Below are positions 15,901-27,581 of a stretch of 64,000 nt of DNA, piece by piece. How positions within the stretch are numbered: the stretch's first letter is position 1; each line of letters starts with the position of its first letter. The DNA lies in NCBI RefSeq assembly GCF_000189635.1, contig NW_002476166.1, positions 62,001-126,000 on the forward strand, given 5' to 3'. The notes beneath the pieces were generated by a model. It searched no databases and was not told the DNA's origin. It worked only from the letters and a program-made list of their open reading frames with translations. Made by a program: the position numbers and the translations under genes. The DNA comes from Tetrahymena thermophila SB210 (taxonomy: Eukaryota > Ciliophora > Oligohymenophorea > Hymenostomatida > Tetrahymenidae).

Positions 15901-18484
15901 TCTCATCAGGGTATTTTTTAGGTCTCATATTTGGATCTGGAGTTGTTGGCCTTTCTCTTGGTTTCATAGGAGCTTTAATATGAGCTTCTTTTTGAGCTGA
16001 GGCATGTAATTCGGGTAGAATTTTTGGTTCTAAATCTGGAATTTTGCCAATTTCTTCTAAAGCTATATAAAATGTTAAAAAATAATTAAAATTTTGATAA
16101 CAATAAATTATTTTCACTAACCTTTCTCAAATAAATTTATGATCATCTTAACATAATTCATAGGCTATACAGAATATAAGAAGTCCTCATCATTCATAGT
16201 TTTAATCAAATCAATTGTAAATAGAGGTTAAATAGGCTTTTATTTTAATGCTTATGAGTCTTTTGCAAGATCTTGAGCATTCTTATCTTATATATATTAG
16301 TTTTTTATATCTGTGACATTCTTAATAACAACTTATTCTGGTATAAAATTTAGTAAATATGTTTCCATTTATTAAAAGCACCTTTTGACAACTGTCAAAA
16401 CTGTATCCTATTTAAAAAGGTAATGTTTATTTTAAAATAACTTTGAAAGAATAAATTAAATTACTTGCATCATAAGACGAACAACAGTTAAGAATCTTTT
16501 GAGTTTACCAAAATTGTAGGTGTTTGGATTGGTTTCTTTCATATTAAACCAGCCTTTTCCTACTTTTTCAAAATTTGTCTTAATAATTTTAATTAAATCT
16601 TATATCCACTAGCCTTTCAAGTGATACAATATTTGGCTTGTTGATGATTCTTAAATGTGCTTAAATTCTTCTAAAACAAGAGGACCTTCTACATTAACAT
16701 TAAACACACTCATTTCTAAAACTTTATTGCATTCTACTCTTATTTCCTGCAATGCTTTAATAACCTAATTTATTTTTTAATACTAAATAAATGCCTATTA
16801 AAATTTCTTTACTTCTTCTTTAATAAATAGTGATGAAAAACAAAAATCTTTGAAAGTTTCTGTGAATTCTTTTGGTTCTTCTACTTAAGGTAAACCATAA
16901 CTCTCTATCCAAATTAGCTTAGCCCCTTTATGTCTTTCCAATGGCATGATTCCTAGTATTACCAAAGTATAAATTTAACTTAAGATAATGTAAATAAATA
17001 TATCTTACCTAAATAAGGAGCTGAAGGCTTTTCCTCTTCAGGAGGAAGTTAGAGATTTTTAGGGTAAAGATCATCTTCAGCAGGAAGAACTTCTTCCATA
17101 TATTTGTTAAATATAATTTTATTCATAGTCCTACAATAATCATTATTGACTTCAATAAGAAGTGGTGTAGTATCCATATTCTCTTACTTCTTTGTCTTTG
17201 CAAGAGCCTCTAATCTTTTTTTCTGCTCATTATCAAGTTCGCTCAAATCTTGTAAAGGCATATTATCAATATAGAAATTATACCTACCATTATTATGAAT
17301 ATTTCAAAAATGAAAATTGATAAATTTTTAAGTTACCTAATAATAGAGTCTGCATAAACGATTTATCTGAAAGCATTTGCAATTCTTTAAGCAAACTTTC
17401 TAGGATCTTCTGCATCTATGCAGAAATATATACGATGTAAGAAATCTGATTAATTGCTATTCATCCACTTAACTTCAAACTGATCTTTTTCTTTAGAGTA
17501 AGATTCAACTGTGCATGGTTTCCAAGAATAAAATCCTGCTTAGTCTTTATATAAACCTTTAGCAGTAATAATACGAGGATTTCCATCCTCATCAACTTTT
17601 TTATTGATCCATTCGATTGGTTCATAGTCATCAAAAGTTGAATCATCAAACTACTCTAACTTTAACCAGTCATAACTTCCTTTTTTTTGATTAAAATCAA
17701 TATCCTATTTATAAAATGTTAAAAATTTCCTTTTTGCTCATCTTTTTAATATCCTTTTATTAAAATAATTCAAATATTTATGCCAAAATAAAAATTTTAT
17801 TTTAATTTATGCCTCAAATTACTTCATGAACTAGCAGATCTTCAATATTGAAGGAAGCATATTCTTTTTTTTTTCTATCAATAGCTACTTTTCTAGGAAC
17901 TCTTCCAGGAATTGGAACGTATGGCTCCAAAATTTTAGGATCTATTGTAAGATCTTCGTGAATTTTTCCTTCTTCTAATTTATTTGATGGGTGGAAAACT
18001 TTAGTTAAAGGTTTGAATTTTAACTTATTCATAGAATTAAATGATGTGTTAGCGCTTTTTATCGAAACGTTTGTCTAATTTAATTTTTCACCATTTTCTT
18101 TATTGCTCAAAGGAGGTCTTGGACGACTTCCGCTTCTGCTACCTAAATTAAATGCTCTTGGAATTCTTTATTTTTATTGTGTTTAGTAAATGTAAGAAAC
18201 ATCTGGCCCTTACATACTTTTATCCTATTTCATAGAAAAAAGAAATGATAAATTAGATAGAAATAAATGAAATAGAAGCGAAAAATGGGCTTTTATAGCT
18301 AAAATAGAGCAATAATTACGATATATGTGTTTGAATTTGCTGGATTTATAATTTCAGAGTAAACTCCTCTATATCTGAATCCTGTTCCTGCACCAGATGT
18401 TGCATTCATATAACTTTATTCGAATTCATCATTTCCTTTATTAAAGCTAGCGTTGTTAATGTTGTTTAAGCTAGTATTATTCAT
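3972..18484 (-). CDS. Axonemal dynein heavy chain (single-headed inner-arm type)
   Basis: Motor subunit of a ciliary dynein, which hydrolyses ATP to slide axonemal doublets. The gene spans 14.5 kb, with at least twenty short GT...AG introns by eye. The first three are 18225-18319, 17705-17822 and 17284-17336, and their phases fit. Start ATG is at 18482-18484 and stop TGA at 3972-3974. In protein order I see a Ser/Asn-rich N terminus, a tail with the motif FYIDNMP, and AAA1 with GPAGTGKT (near 13046-13069) and Walker [12 protein letters not shown]2 has GPTGGGKT (12197-12220), AAA3 GPTGTGKT (11016-11039) and AAA4 GIGGSGRQS (9896-9922). The coiled-coil stalk and microtubule-binding domain lie at about 8100-9200, AAA5 linker WPLMIDPQ near 7770-7800, and the C-terminal lobe contains FFFPQAFLTG and [11 protein letters not shown]. 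Expected length is about 4,000-4,300 residues. The tail motifs resemble the DNAH1/3/7/12 group, perhaps DNAH1, but that subgroup is inference. Confidence 0.96.
8100..9200 (-). other. Dynein stalk coiled coil and microtubule-binding domain
   Basis: The translation shows two charged, heptad-like arms rich in Lys, Glu, Ala and Gln flanking a compact domain at about 8350-8560. The return arm begins just after the block [17 protein letters not shown], a characteristic sequence following the microtubule-binding domain. An intron at about 8940-9003 interrupts the outgoing arm. The order (after AAA4, before the AAA5 linker) is that of every dynein heavy chain. Confidence 0.85.
13046..13069 (-). other. 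AAA1 Walker A (P-loop) of the dynein
   Basis: Encodes GPAGTGKT followed by ES, the main ATP-hydrolysis site of dynein heavy chains. The Walker B block CFDEFNRI lies downstream in the protein near 12890-12915. Both are canonical, so the principal motor site looks active. A short intron begins just upstream in the protein, at about 13088-13127. Confidence 0.92.
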
Positions 18485-20940
18485 CAATGCTAATTTAAAT
18501 ATTTATCAAGCCTACTAATCCTATTAATATTATTTTCTTTATGTTGTAAAGGTTTGTTTGTCTTAAGTTGATAAGTTTGACTCTATATTTCCTATTTATC
18601 TTTCTGTTATGATGAATGATGAAAAATATACTTCAAAACAACTTAATTCAAATTTTAATTTATTATCTCTTGATTTTTTTAGATTTAGTTAAAGATAATC
18701 AATCAATCAATTAATCAACCAATTTTTTTGATTTTCTTTGAATATTATAATACTTATTTATTTTATGGCGAAAGATTGATTTTTCAAAATTTATATTAAT
18801 TTTTTATTCAATTTATGCAAATAAATTTTACTTTATTATCAAATCAAAGAATTTTTTTTCCATACATATCTTATTCTTCTTTTACCATCCATTCAAAATC
18901 AACTTATCGTTGCAAATATTAATTTATATTTTCAAAAATAACAATTTATTATTTATGCTTTGTGTATTAAATTAATTTTTGATATCTGATAAAACTATTG
19001 AATTATATTAACTTTCGATTAAAACCTTTAAAAAATGAATAAGTATTTATTTACTAATAAATCAAATATTTTTTACCAATATTTTAAGTAATCTGCTATG
19101 ATTTAGTTATTTACTTTAAATAAAGTTATTCAGAAAATTAAAAATTAATAAATTAAAATAAATTTATTGAATAATTTTTAACATTTTATTATTTTAGTAA
19201 TTTATATCAAAGCTATAAAAATAAATTGCTTATACATTTTATTTTTATGAATAAGTTATAATAAAATAAATGCTGTTTATCTCCAAATTTAAAATAAATT
19301 ATTAATATTCTGTATTTTTTTAATTAATTATTAATTCCACTAACTTTTTGAAAAATTTTCTTTTTTTGTTTTTATAAAATTGATAATTTTTTTTATATAA
19401 ATAAAATTCACTATTTATTTTTTTTTTAGGATAAATAAAATTTATAATATTTTCTAAGGTGTATCAAATGTATTTTGTTTTAATTTTAGTAAATTGATAA
19501 GTTTAAATTATTAAGTACCTTTTTATGGTTTAATAAAAAATTTAGACGTATTTATTTAATATAAAAATTAGATTAAATTTAAATTAAAAAAAAATAAGTT
19601 AAAATAAAATATTTAAAATATACTATATTTATCTTAAGTATATTTTTAATAAATTCACATATAAAATGATTAAGTAATTAGAATAACTTTTATTTTAAGT
19701 ATTCTTTTAAGAGATAAATATAAATTATAAATTTAATTCAAAAGATTTTGTTTATATTTCTATTTAAATAAATATTTTTAACTTTAATAAATAAAAAAAT
19801 AAAATTATTAATCTATTCTTAATTTTATAAAAAATTTATAGAATTCAAATAACACTATTTTGTCCTTTAAATTTTTTAGATAATACCTAAAATATACTAA
19901 AATGTCAGAGATTTTGAATAAAACAAATAAAGAACAACCATTCAAATTCAAAAATTGTTATAACATTTCACTTAAAACATAATATAAATACATATATTAA
20001 TAATTAAATTTAAATCTTAAGATGTATTCTGAGTGCATTTATATGTGCGAGTATTTCTATTCTATTCTATGTCAGGGATTTTTTTATAAAAACCCCAAAA
20101 GCAATTATTTTAAAATAAATAAGATAATAAATTTAAATTTCTTTCTAAAGTTTATGAAAATTAATAGATTTAACTAAAACCATATTTTTTTAATCATTTA
20201 AATTAACATAATTATATTTAAAAATAGAAGAGCAAAATTTATTTTTTTATATATGATTATAAATTTAAGATGAATCATATTATATTATTTATTGATTAAT
20301 ATAATTTAATCATTTTAGTTTTCAAAGGAATATTGTTTTTTATAAAGAATAATTATTATTTGTTTATTTAAATATGTAAAATTCCATATTAGATTTAACA
20401 AAAAGCTGAAATAACTTATGTAACAATAATTTAATGATTGCTTGCTAGTAAAATAACGTGTAATTTTAAAATATAATAATAAGAATGAACTGATATAATA
20501 GCTACTTCAAGAGGTATTTCTAAAATGTAATTTGGATCAAATTCAAAATTTTACTATATCATATATAAATAGGATTTTAAGCATAGTACTCACAAACCTC
20601 ACTGAATCATGCATAAAATTTAATTGTCTTTAGAAAAACAAATGGATATAGATTTTCTATTTTTTTTATTAAAAATTCCTTTCAATCTAATCCCTCAATT
20701 TAAGATTTATGATGTTTTAAAAGAACATAAAAGTTATTAATATAAATATTTATTTGATAGATAATCATTAAAATTTAGTGAAAATTAGAAGGACTAAATA
20801 GATTAATATACTTTAAACTAGATTAAAAGAAAAATAAACTTGCAATTTTTTTGAAGAACTGCAAAGATTAAACAAGCTAAAGATAGAATACATACTGTAA
20901 AAAGTGTCCTAAATAGGAATTTAAGAAATAATATTTTGAA
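18485..20940. other. AT-rich intergenic region between divergent genes
   Basis: About 2.5 kb between the dynein start (minus strand) and the coiled-coil gene start (plus strand). It must hold both promoters. No open frame with coding character, RNA gene or repeat was recognised. The composition is strongly A/T, with long homopolymer runs typical of ciliate intergenic DNA. Confidence 0.6.
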
Positions 20941-23078
20941 ATGAATAACAATAATAATAGTTCATCGAATCCATCTACTCATAATATTAGTAATAATGCT
21001 TTGCTAAGTCCTTAGAGCAACAAATAAATAAATAACTCACTTTATCAATAAAGGGCGTAGACCATATCTGGCCCTAGGAGTTAGCAACAATCTATGGTCA
21101 TAAATAGAACTTCTAACTCTTAAAAGTAAAAGTCCATCATATTGAAAATTTAAGAATAGCTATCTGGTCATAAGCAAGTATAACCTAATCTTTAATCTCA
21201 GTAGATAAATCAACTTTCTATGAAGAGATAGTAATCTAATTCTCACTAAAAGGTTGTTGAAAATTAAAGACCTATTGAAGTAATAGCTAAACAAAAGAAT
21301 AGGGAAAATTAAGTCAAATTTGAATAGGAAACGATTGATTTATTGAAAGATGATTACAGATATGTGATGTCTTTTGTAATGAATTTAATTGAATATATGA
21401 GATCTTAGGTAATATAAAATGGGTTAACTGAAGAAATCAATCTCATTTTTCCTACTAAAGAATAGATGGAAAAAACTTGGTAAGAGTAGCATCCAGCAGA
21501 AATATGCTATGTTCTACAAGACTACGTAAAATTTTTTGTGAATATGAACCAGAAATTTATCACATTGAAATAAGAGCAAATAACTAATTCTGACTAAAAA
21601 GATGAAAAATAAATGATTTTGCATAGTTTAGAATTAGAGAAATTATAGTTTGGAAAGAAAGAAAATGAATATTAATTTTTGCTTGAATAACTTACAAAAC
21701 GTAAAGAAGAGCTGTAAAATAAGTTATCATTTATGGAAAAGCACTGCACAGAAGCCATAAATTATCTGACCAAAGATAATGAGTAGCTGGTCAATTTAGT
21801 TAAGGATAAGGATGAAGTCATGGATAAAATTTAAGAATAAATTGAAATTAAAAATGAGCATATCAGATCATAAGACCAAAAACTGCTTAGTGTGTTAATT
21901 TATGAATTTAAACTTCGTAAAGTAGACATAAGGTACCAAGCTTAAATTCTGAAAATTATGAAGTAGCACTCAACAGATCTAGAAAAATATTACTCTATGC
22001 TTGAAAGCTGTTGGTCTGGTTTGAATAAAAATGGAAATACAGAAGTAGAAGACTAATTTAATTACTTAAAGGCGTATGTGCAAGGTATTAAAAATGATCT
22101 CTTTAACTAAATTATTAACATTCAGTCTAAATACGAGAAATATTCAGATGATTTTAATGAGAAGAAGAAGAACTTCAACCAGTAAAATTTTTAAAATTTA
22201 CTTTTATATTTTAAGAAAAATTAATTATAAAAAAGAATAATAATAAATTTGAATTCACAAATAAATAATTTTTAAGCAAGATGCTTGTTTTATTTAGTTA
22301 GAATTTATTTTATTAAATAATTTAAAATATTTTTAAATTGAAAATAAAAAGATTAAATGAGGTTTAAGATAAGATTAAAGAAAATTAACTGTTTTAGAAT
22401 GAAGACGAAATTCAAAAGAAAACCCAAAGCAAATTCAGTAAGATAAATTTCGCCTAATAAATACAAAACAACATCATCTTAAACATGAATGTTGAAAAGA
22501 AAAAGAAGAAAATAAGTAGATCAATCAAAGATGTTTAATTTATGTTAAATGATTAGGAACTTCTACCTAGTTCAAAATAACAATCTTAAAACAACATTTA
22601 ATTACCCTAGTCTAGCTTTTAACCATTTGGAAATTAATATTCTTCGAATTACTATAATAAACCTTATACAATTAGTAATAATAATGAAATCAAAATTTTA
22701 AATTAAGGTGAATATTCTGATGTTAACGAAACTTTAAACTCACCACCAAAACAAAACCAAAAATATACAAATAAAGAACAGCAATATTACTAATCTGTAA
22801 AACCTCAGCAAAATTAAATGATAAAAAGTGCTTTGAATTTCAACTCTACTGCTTCTTCTTCGACTCATCAACTCAACTTGCACGGCTAGAAATAAATGAA
22901 TCCTGAGTAAATTTAAAAATTAATTTATTTATTTTTTAAAAATGTATTAATCAATAGGTAAGGTCAAAGGAGAAGTATGTATTCAACAAGAAATAATTCA
23001 ACTTTAGTAAATTTTGGATCTCAGTAAAGCATAAAAAATGTGTCAAATATATAACCAAGATCATCTCTTATTTTCTGA
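20941..23078 (+). CDS. Gln/Asn-rich coiled-coil protein of unknown function
   Basis: I do not recognise a named family. The model has three exons: 20941-22181, 22352-22906 and 22958-23078. The introns are 170 and 51 nt with GT...AG ends, and the exons sum to 1917 nt, giving 638 residues. The first ~120 residues are low complexity (Asn, Ser, Gln). From about residue 120 to 420 the protein is mostly charged helix rich in Lys, Glu, Leu and Gln, with long stretches expected to form coiled coil. The final ~200 residues are again Gln/Asn/Ser-rich with a basic patch (VEKKKKKISRSIKD). There is no signal peptide or membrane segment. A cytoskeletal, centriolar or ciliary scaffold role is possible, but that is only inference from the coiled coil. 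Confidence 0.85.
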
Positions 23079-23798
23079 AATATCTATTTAGATTCAATAA
23101 TATGACATTACGATTTATCTGCAAATTATTACTATTTTCCTAATAGAAATAGTGTTAAAATCTTTATAAAAATATCGTTTAATAACTAATTTTATCAAGA
23201 ATTATAAATTAGTTAATAATTTATTTATATTTAAAAAGTAAAAGTGTTAATATTTAATCTTAGTATTCTGATTTAGTTTTATTTACCTTTTAATACTCTC
23301 TATATCTTCTGTGCTTGAGTTTAAATTACTTTGATTTAAGTTTGTTAATATTAACTACTCATATGATAATATTTCTTTAATCTAAAATGTTTTGCTCAGA
23401 TTATTTTAAATTAAAAATGTAAAATAATATTTAAATTACTAAATATAGAATTTAATTCAAAAAATTTTCAAACAAATCACCCATAAATATTTTTTATAAT
23501 CAATACTTTATATTATCATATTTTACTAAGCTGTTACAGACAAAATTTTAGTAGATCATTGTTAAAAAGATAAATAATACTAATTTTTCATAAAGTAAAC
23601 TAAAATAATTCTATTATTTTTTTCTTTTAATTGCTGAATATATTTTAAAGATTATTTTATTGTTTTACATGAAATTTTAAAAGATTCTTTTTTTTGATAG
23701 AAAGTAATTTAATTTATTAGATATTAATTTTACTCGAAAGATACTTATTAATTAAAACAATAATCAATCGCAACTAAAAATTTTTATAACAAGTAAAA
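23079..23798. other. AT-rich intergenic region
   Basis: Spacer of 720 bases between two co-directed genes. It should contain the 3' UTR of the coiled-coil gene and the promoter of the SDR gene. Nothing else was recognised. Confidence 0.6.
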
Positions 23799-24929
23799 AT
23801 GCAAATGTAAAACTAGGCAAGATTTGCAAAAATCTTATTAGGGGTTGGCGCCTCTTTGTATTTAACAAAAAGTTACTTTAATGGAGGTAAATGCACAGTT
23901 CATAGAGATTTGTAAGGTCAAACTGTGTTGATTACAGGAGGTAACAGGGGAATAGGAAAAGAAACAGCTTTGGATTTAGCAAAAAGAGGAGCAAGAGTTG
24001 TCATCGCAAGCAGAAGCTATGATACTCTAGATGTAGTAAAAGAAATAGTTAAAAAATCGGGAAATTCAAAAGTTGAATTTGTTTAATTAGATTTAAATGA
24101 CTTGTAAAGTATCCGCAACTTTGCAGAAAAATTTAATTGTGAAAACCACAGATTAGATATTTTAATTAATAATGCAGGAGTATACAATACAAGATTTTCA
24201 AAAACAAAAGAAGGATTTGAGTCTAACTTTGGCATTAATCATTTGGGTCATTTCTTATTAACAAATCTTCTACTCTAAAAAATAGTTAATACTCCTTAAT
24301 CTAGGATAGTTATAGTTTCTTCTCGTGCTCACACTCGTTCAAAAACTATAGATTTTGACTCTTTAAATCAGCCTACTAATAGTTTAATGTAATTTATTAA
24401 ACTATTTAATTGATAAATAAAAATATAAAATATCCAAAAATTGATTTATTAGTTTTTAGCATTATATCAATTCAAATACTTGTAAAAATATATTATTTAT
24501 TAATAAAATACTTTTGATAAAAATAGTTAAGAATTAGAGCTTTATCCTTAGTCCAAATTAGCTAATTGCTTATTTGCAACTGAATTAGTAGATAAACTAA
24601 AGGGCACTGATACTAAGGTAGTTAGCTTGCATCCTGGAGTGATTAAATCAGGAATATACTAACATAATTTTAGCTAACTTCCTTTTGGCAGATTAATAGG
24701 TTTGTTGCTTTACCCCATTTCTTTACTATGCTTTAAGAGTGAATATTATGGTGCTTAAACTACTTTGACATGCTGCTATGAAGACTTTAATAAATTAGTT
24801 AATGGAGGTTATTACAAAGATAATTAACTCTATAAATAATCCCCAGTATCATAAGATAAAGAGTTGGCTAATAAGTTATGGGACTATTCTCTTAAAGCAG
24901 TCAAGTTGGAGAATTTTAAATTATATTGA
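23799..24929 (+). CDS. Short-chain dehydrogenase/reductase, retinol-dehydrogenase-like
   Basis: NAD(P)-dependent oxidoreductase of the classical SDR family, probably acting on a retinoid, steroid or other carbonyl/alcohol substrate. Exons are 23799-24388 and 24527-24929, with a 138-nt intron of matching phase, giving 330 residues. An N-terminal hydrophobic stretch (residues ~9-22) precedes the fold and may anchor it in a membrane. The cofactor motif TGGNRGIG is at 46-53, NNAG at 124-127, the catalytic Ser in IVIVSSR near 174-175, and the Tyr-Lys pair in YPQSK at 201-205. The active site therefore looks complete. ATG at 23805 is a possible alternative start. A paralogue lies at 46419-47602 and shares the pre-domain block YFNGG-x-CT. 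Confidence 0.93.
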
Positions 24930-26912
24930 TTTAGTTAATAAATAAATAAGCATATACTAAACTAAAATTTTGTTCGGAAATGGAATTTAGTTGATTTGAT
25001 TGGCTAATAAAGAATACTTAAAATATCTGTATTAACTTTAAAATTTCATTTTGTATTTAGATTTTTTGTAATTAATTAATTTAATTAATGTGGATTTCCA
25101 TTTTGAGTATCGTTTATAGCAAAAAAAATAAAGTTTTACATTTTTATTTTATTCATTTCAAAAATTTTTGATTTAATAATAAATACTTTCAGAAGAAGAA
25201 AAAACATAAAAATCAGAACTGGTAAAGCTGGATAAGTTCATCTTAATAAGAAAATCACATATTTATTTAGAGCAATCATATTTTTAAATTTTAACTTTAT
25301 AATCATAAATTCAATCTATGTATCTGCTGAGTAACTATTTATTTCTACTTATTATTTTCTGTGATATAATCAAAATATTGATAGATATATTATAAATTTA
25401 ACATTTCTGCATGCCTATGCTACAAATTAAAAATCTTTTTATTATGATTGAAAAAATATTATTTTCCTGACATTTGTAAGAATCTTTATTATATTGAGTG
25501 ATTGTAAATTTTAAATTTAGAAAAAAGTATTGAGTAAGGAGTGGAACATATTTAAAATGACTATATAAGTTAATATTCTTGAATACAGTTAATTTTGAGT
25601 TGTAAAAAGTAAATTGTAAAATAAATATTCAAATGTTATTAATAAAATTCTATTTGTTATTTCTTTTATAATTATTTTTAATAGATAAATCATTTCAGTA
25701 GAGTCTGGGTTAGATTGATTCATCAATAATAACTAAAAACTTAATAGTAAATAAATGCTTAAAAATACTTTGAGAAATATGGAGAATAAGTAAATTTAAG
25801 TGGATAAATATATAAATTATACATAATATTTTATTTATTTTTAAATCTTAAAAATTTAAATAATTATTTTTATTTATAGTTAAAGTTATTAAATTTCGTC
25901 GGAATAGTCTATATCTATTTTTTTAACATGGCTCTTAAGCTAAATTCTTTCCTAACTATAAGGTATCTTGTCTACTTTCTTTCTCTTATTCATTCGTTAA
26001 TTCACTTACTTATTAATTCATTTAATAGTTTATTGATTAATATTTTTGATACCTGTACTTAAATATATATGTACTTATATATGCGTTTGTAATGTAATAG
26101 TTAAGATAAATTATAATTATTATAGTTTCTTTTTATTTTAATTATTGTTAATAGTAGAAATAGACAAACTGTTTGTTATTAATTTATAAAGGTTTCTAAT
26201 TAGAATAGATTAAGTTATTAATTATTAATTTGATTTAAACTTTTAAAAATATAAGTATACTGGCTTCTTAATTATAGTATAAATAAGTATATTTGTTTTT
26301 CTCTCTTTTTTTTTTAGTATTATTTACGCTTTTTTTAGTCAAAAAGTTTTTTTTTTTTTTTAAATATTTGTTAGTAATTTCTGTCTTAATTAAGATAGAT
26401 AACTTTGTTTCAAAATGTTTAAGTATTTAGATAGCAGAATAGGATAATTCAGAGTCAGTAAATTTTTTTATAGTTTTTTTATTTAGGGTTTATTTTTATT
26501 TATTTGCTATGAAAAATTGCTTATTCTATTGTTGTTTTTTTAATTCAAGTGAGCAATTTTTAAGATAACTTAAAGTCAATTTTTATTTTTTTCTTTGTAA
26601 AGTTGATAATAAATACAAAATAAAATAACGCTTAACTAAATAATAACTTAATGACTCTTTATGCTCGAGCTATTTTCTGTATAGATCTGCAATCACCCTG
26701 TAAGGGTAGGTCTAAAATATTAACTATATCAAAAAAACCTACTAAAAAGCGTGACAATGTCTAAAAGAGATATATTGAATTTGAGATAATTAAGAAGCAG
26801 AACTGTATATTTATTTTTCTGCAGTATTCGAATTTTATATAGTTTACTTGCTTTTATTAAAGAAATTTTCATTATGTTATGTAAAATTTATGATGTTAAT
26901 ATAAGAAACTGC
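24930..26912. other. AT-rich intergenic region between convergent genes
   Basis: About 2 kb between two converging 3' ends. Most is featureless A/T sequence. The exception is about 26640-26780, which is richer in G and C and contains a perfect small hairpin (listed separately). No coding frame was supported. Confidence 0.55.
26683..26713. other. Hairpin in a GC-richer island
   Basis: The sequence can fold as an inner stem ACCCT/AGGGT around a three-base loop, with an outer stem AGATC/GGTCT that includes one G-T wobble. It sits in a local island richer in G and C within very AT-rich intergenic DNA. It could be part of a small RNA gene or a 3'-end element. I recognise no snRNA, snoRNA, SRP or telomerase RNA signature, so this is only a structural observation. 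Confidence 0.3.
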
Positions 26913-27581
26913 TCAAATATCTTAGGTCTCAGGCAAAGCCTTACTTCCATTAGATTATGGTTGCTCTGTTGATAGTGGGAAGCCATATTAGTTTCCTTAA
27001 CCTCTTTTAGGAGAACGAGGGGCCTTTTTAACATTAGATGGTTTCAATTTTTATCCTTAAATCCAGTCAAATGGTTCGTCTATTCCAGTCTTATTTTTAT
27101 AACTCATTTTAAAAATTTTATAATTGCCTCCTTGAATCTAATCTAATGGATAGTTCTTCATAATTACATCCTCATCTATATATATATTTTCTGCCATATC
27201 TTATTTGTTAAGGCAGATGGCTACAGGGATTCCTTAAAAGTAAGGACACTTGACGCATTAATGAAATAAATCAATACTTTCTCTGAAAACTTAAACGTTG
27301 GAGTTGGAGGCATCGATCATAAAAACCAATGCTATTGCTGATTCAAGCAGATGCTGTATTTAATTGAAATCATTATTACGAGCGCCTACATCATAAAGAA
27401 CAAACTTTTCTTTATTAATTTGTAAGTATTCTGCATTATGACCTACTGTGGGAATAGCTGGAACTTGCATTTTCTTAGTGAGCTGGTATAAAATACTTGT
27501 CTTGCCACTTCCTATTGCTCCCATCATTATAATTTTTCTGCCCTTAGGCTCTAGGATAGAGTGAGAATTACCACAACCCAT
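26913..27581 (-). CDS. ARF/ARL-like small GTPase with a divergent switch II
   Basis: Single-exon gene of 222 residues. It starts MGCGNS, a typical N-myristoylation context with an adjacent palmitoylatable Cys, so membrane attachment is likely. The P-loop GAIGSGKTS is at 21-29, the switch I Thr in IPTVGHN at 45, and the base-binding motif NKQD at 125-128. These, with the order of segments, place it in the ARF/ARL family. The G3 motif reads DVGARNN at 64-70 where ARFs have D-x-G-G-Q, so both the second Gly and the catalytic Gln are absent. Slow or absent intrinsic hydrolysis is inferred. The protein also has a basic, Pro- and Gln-rich C-terminal tail of ~45 residues beyond the normal end of ARF proteins. 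Confidence 0.88.
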
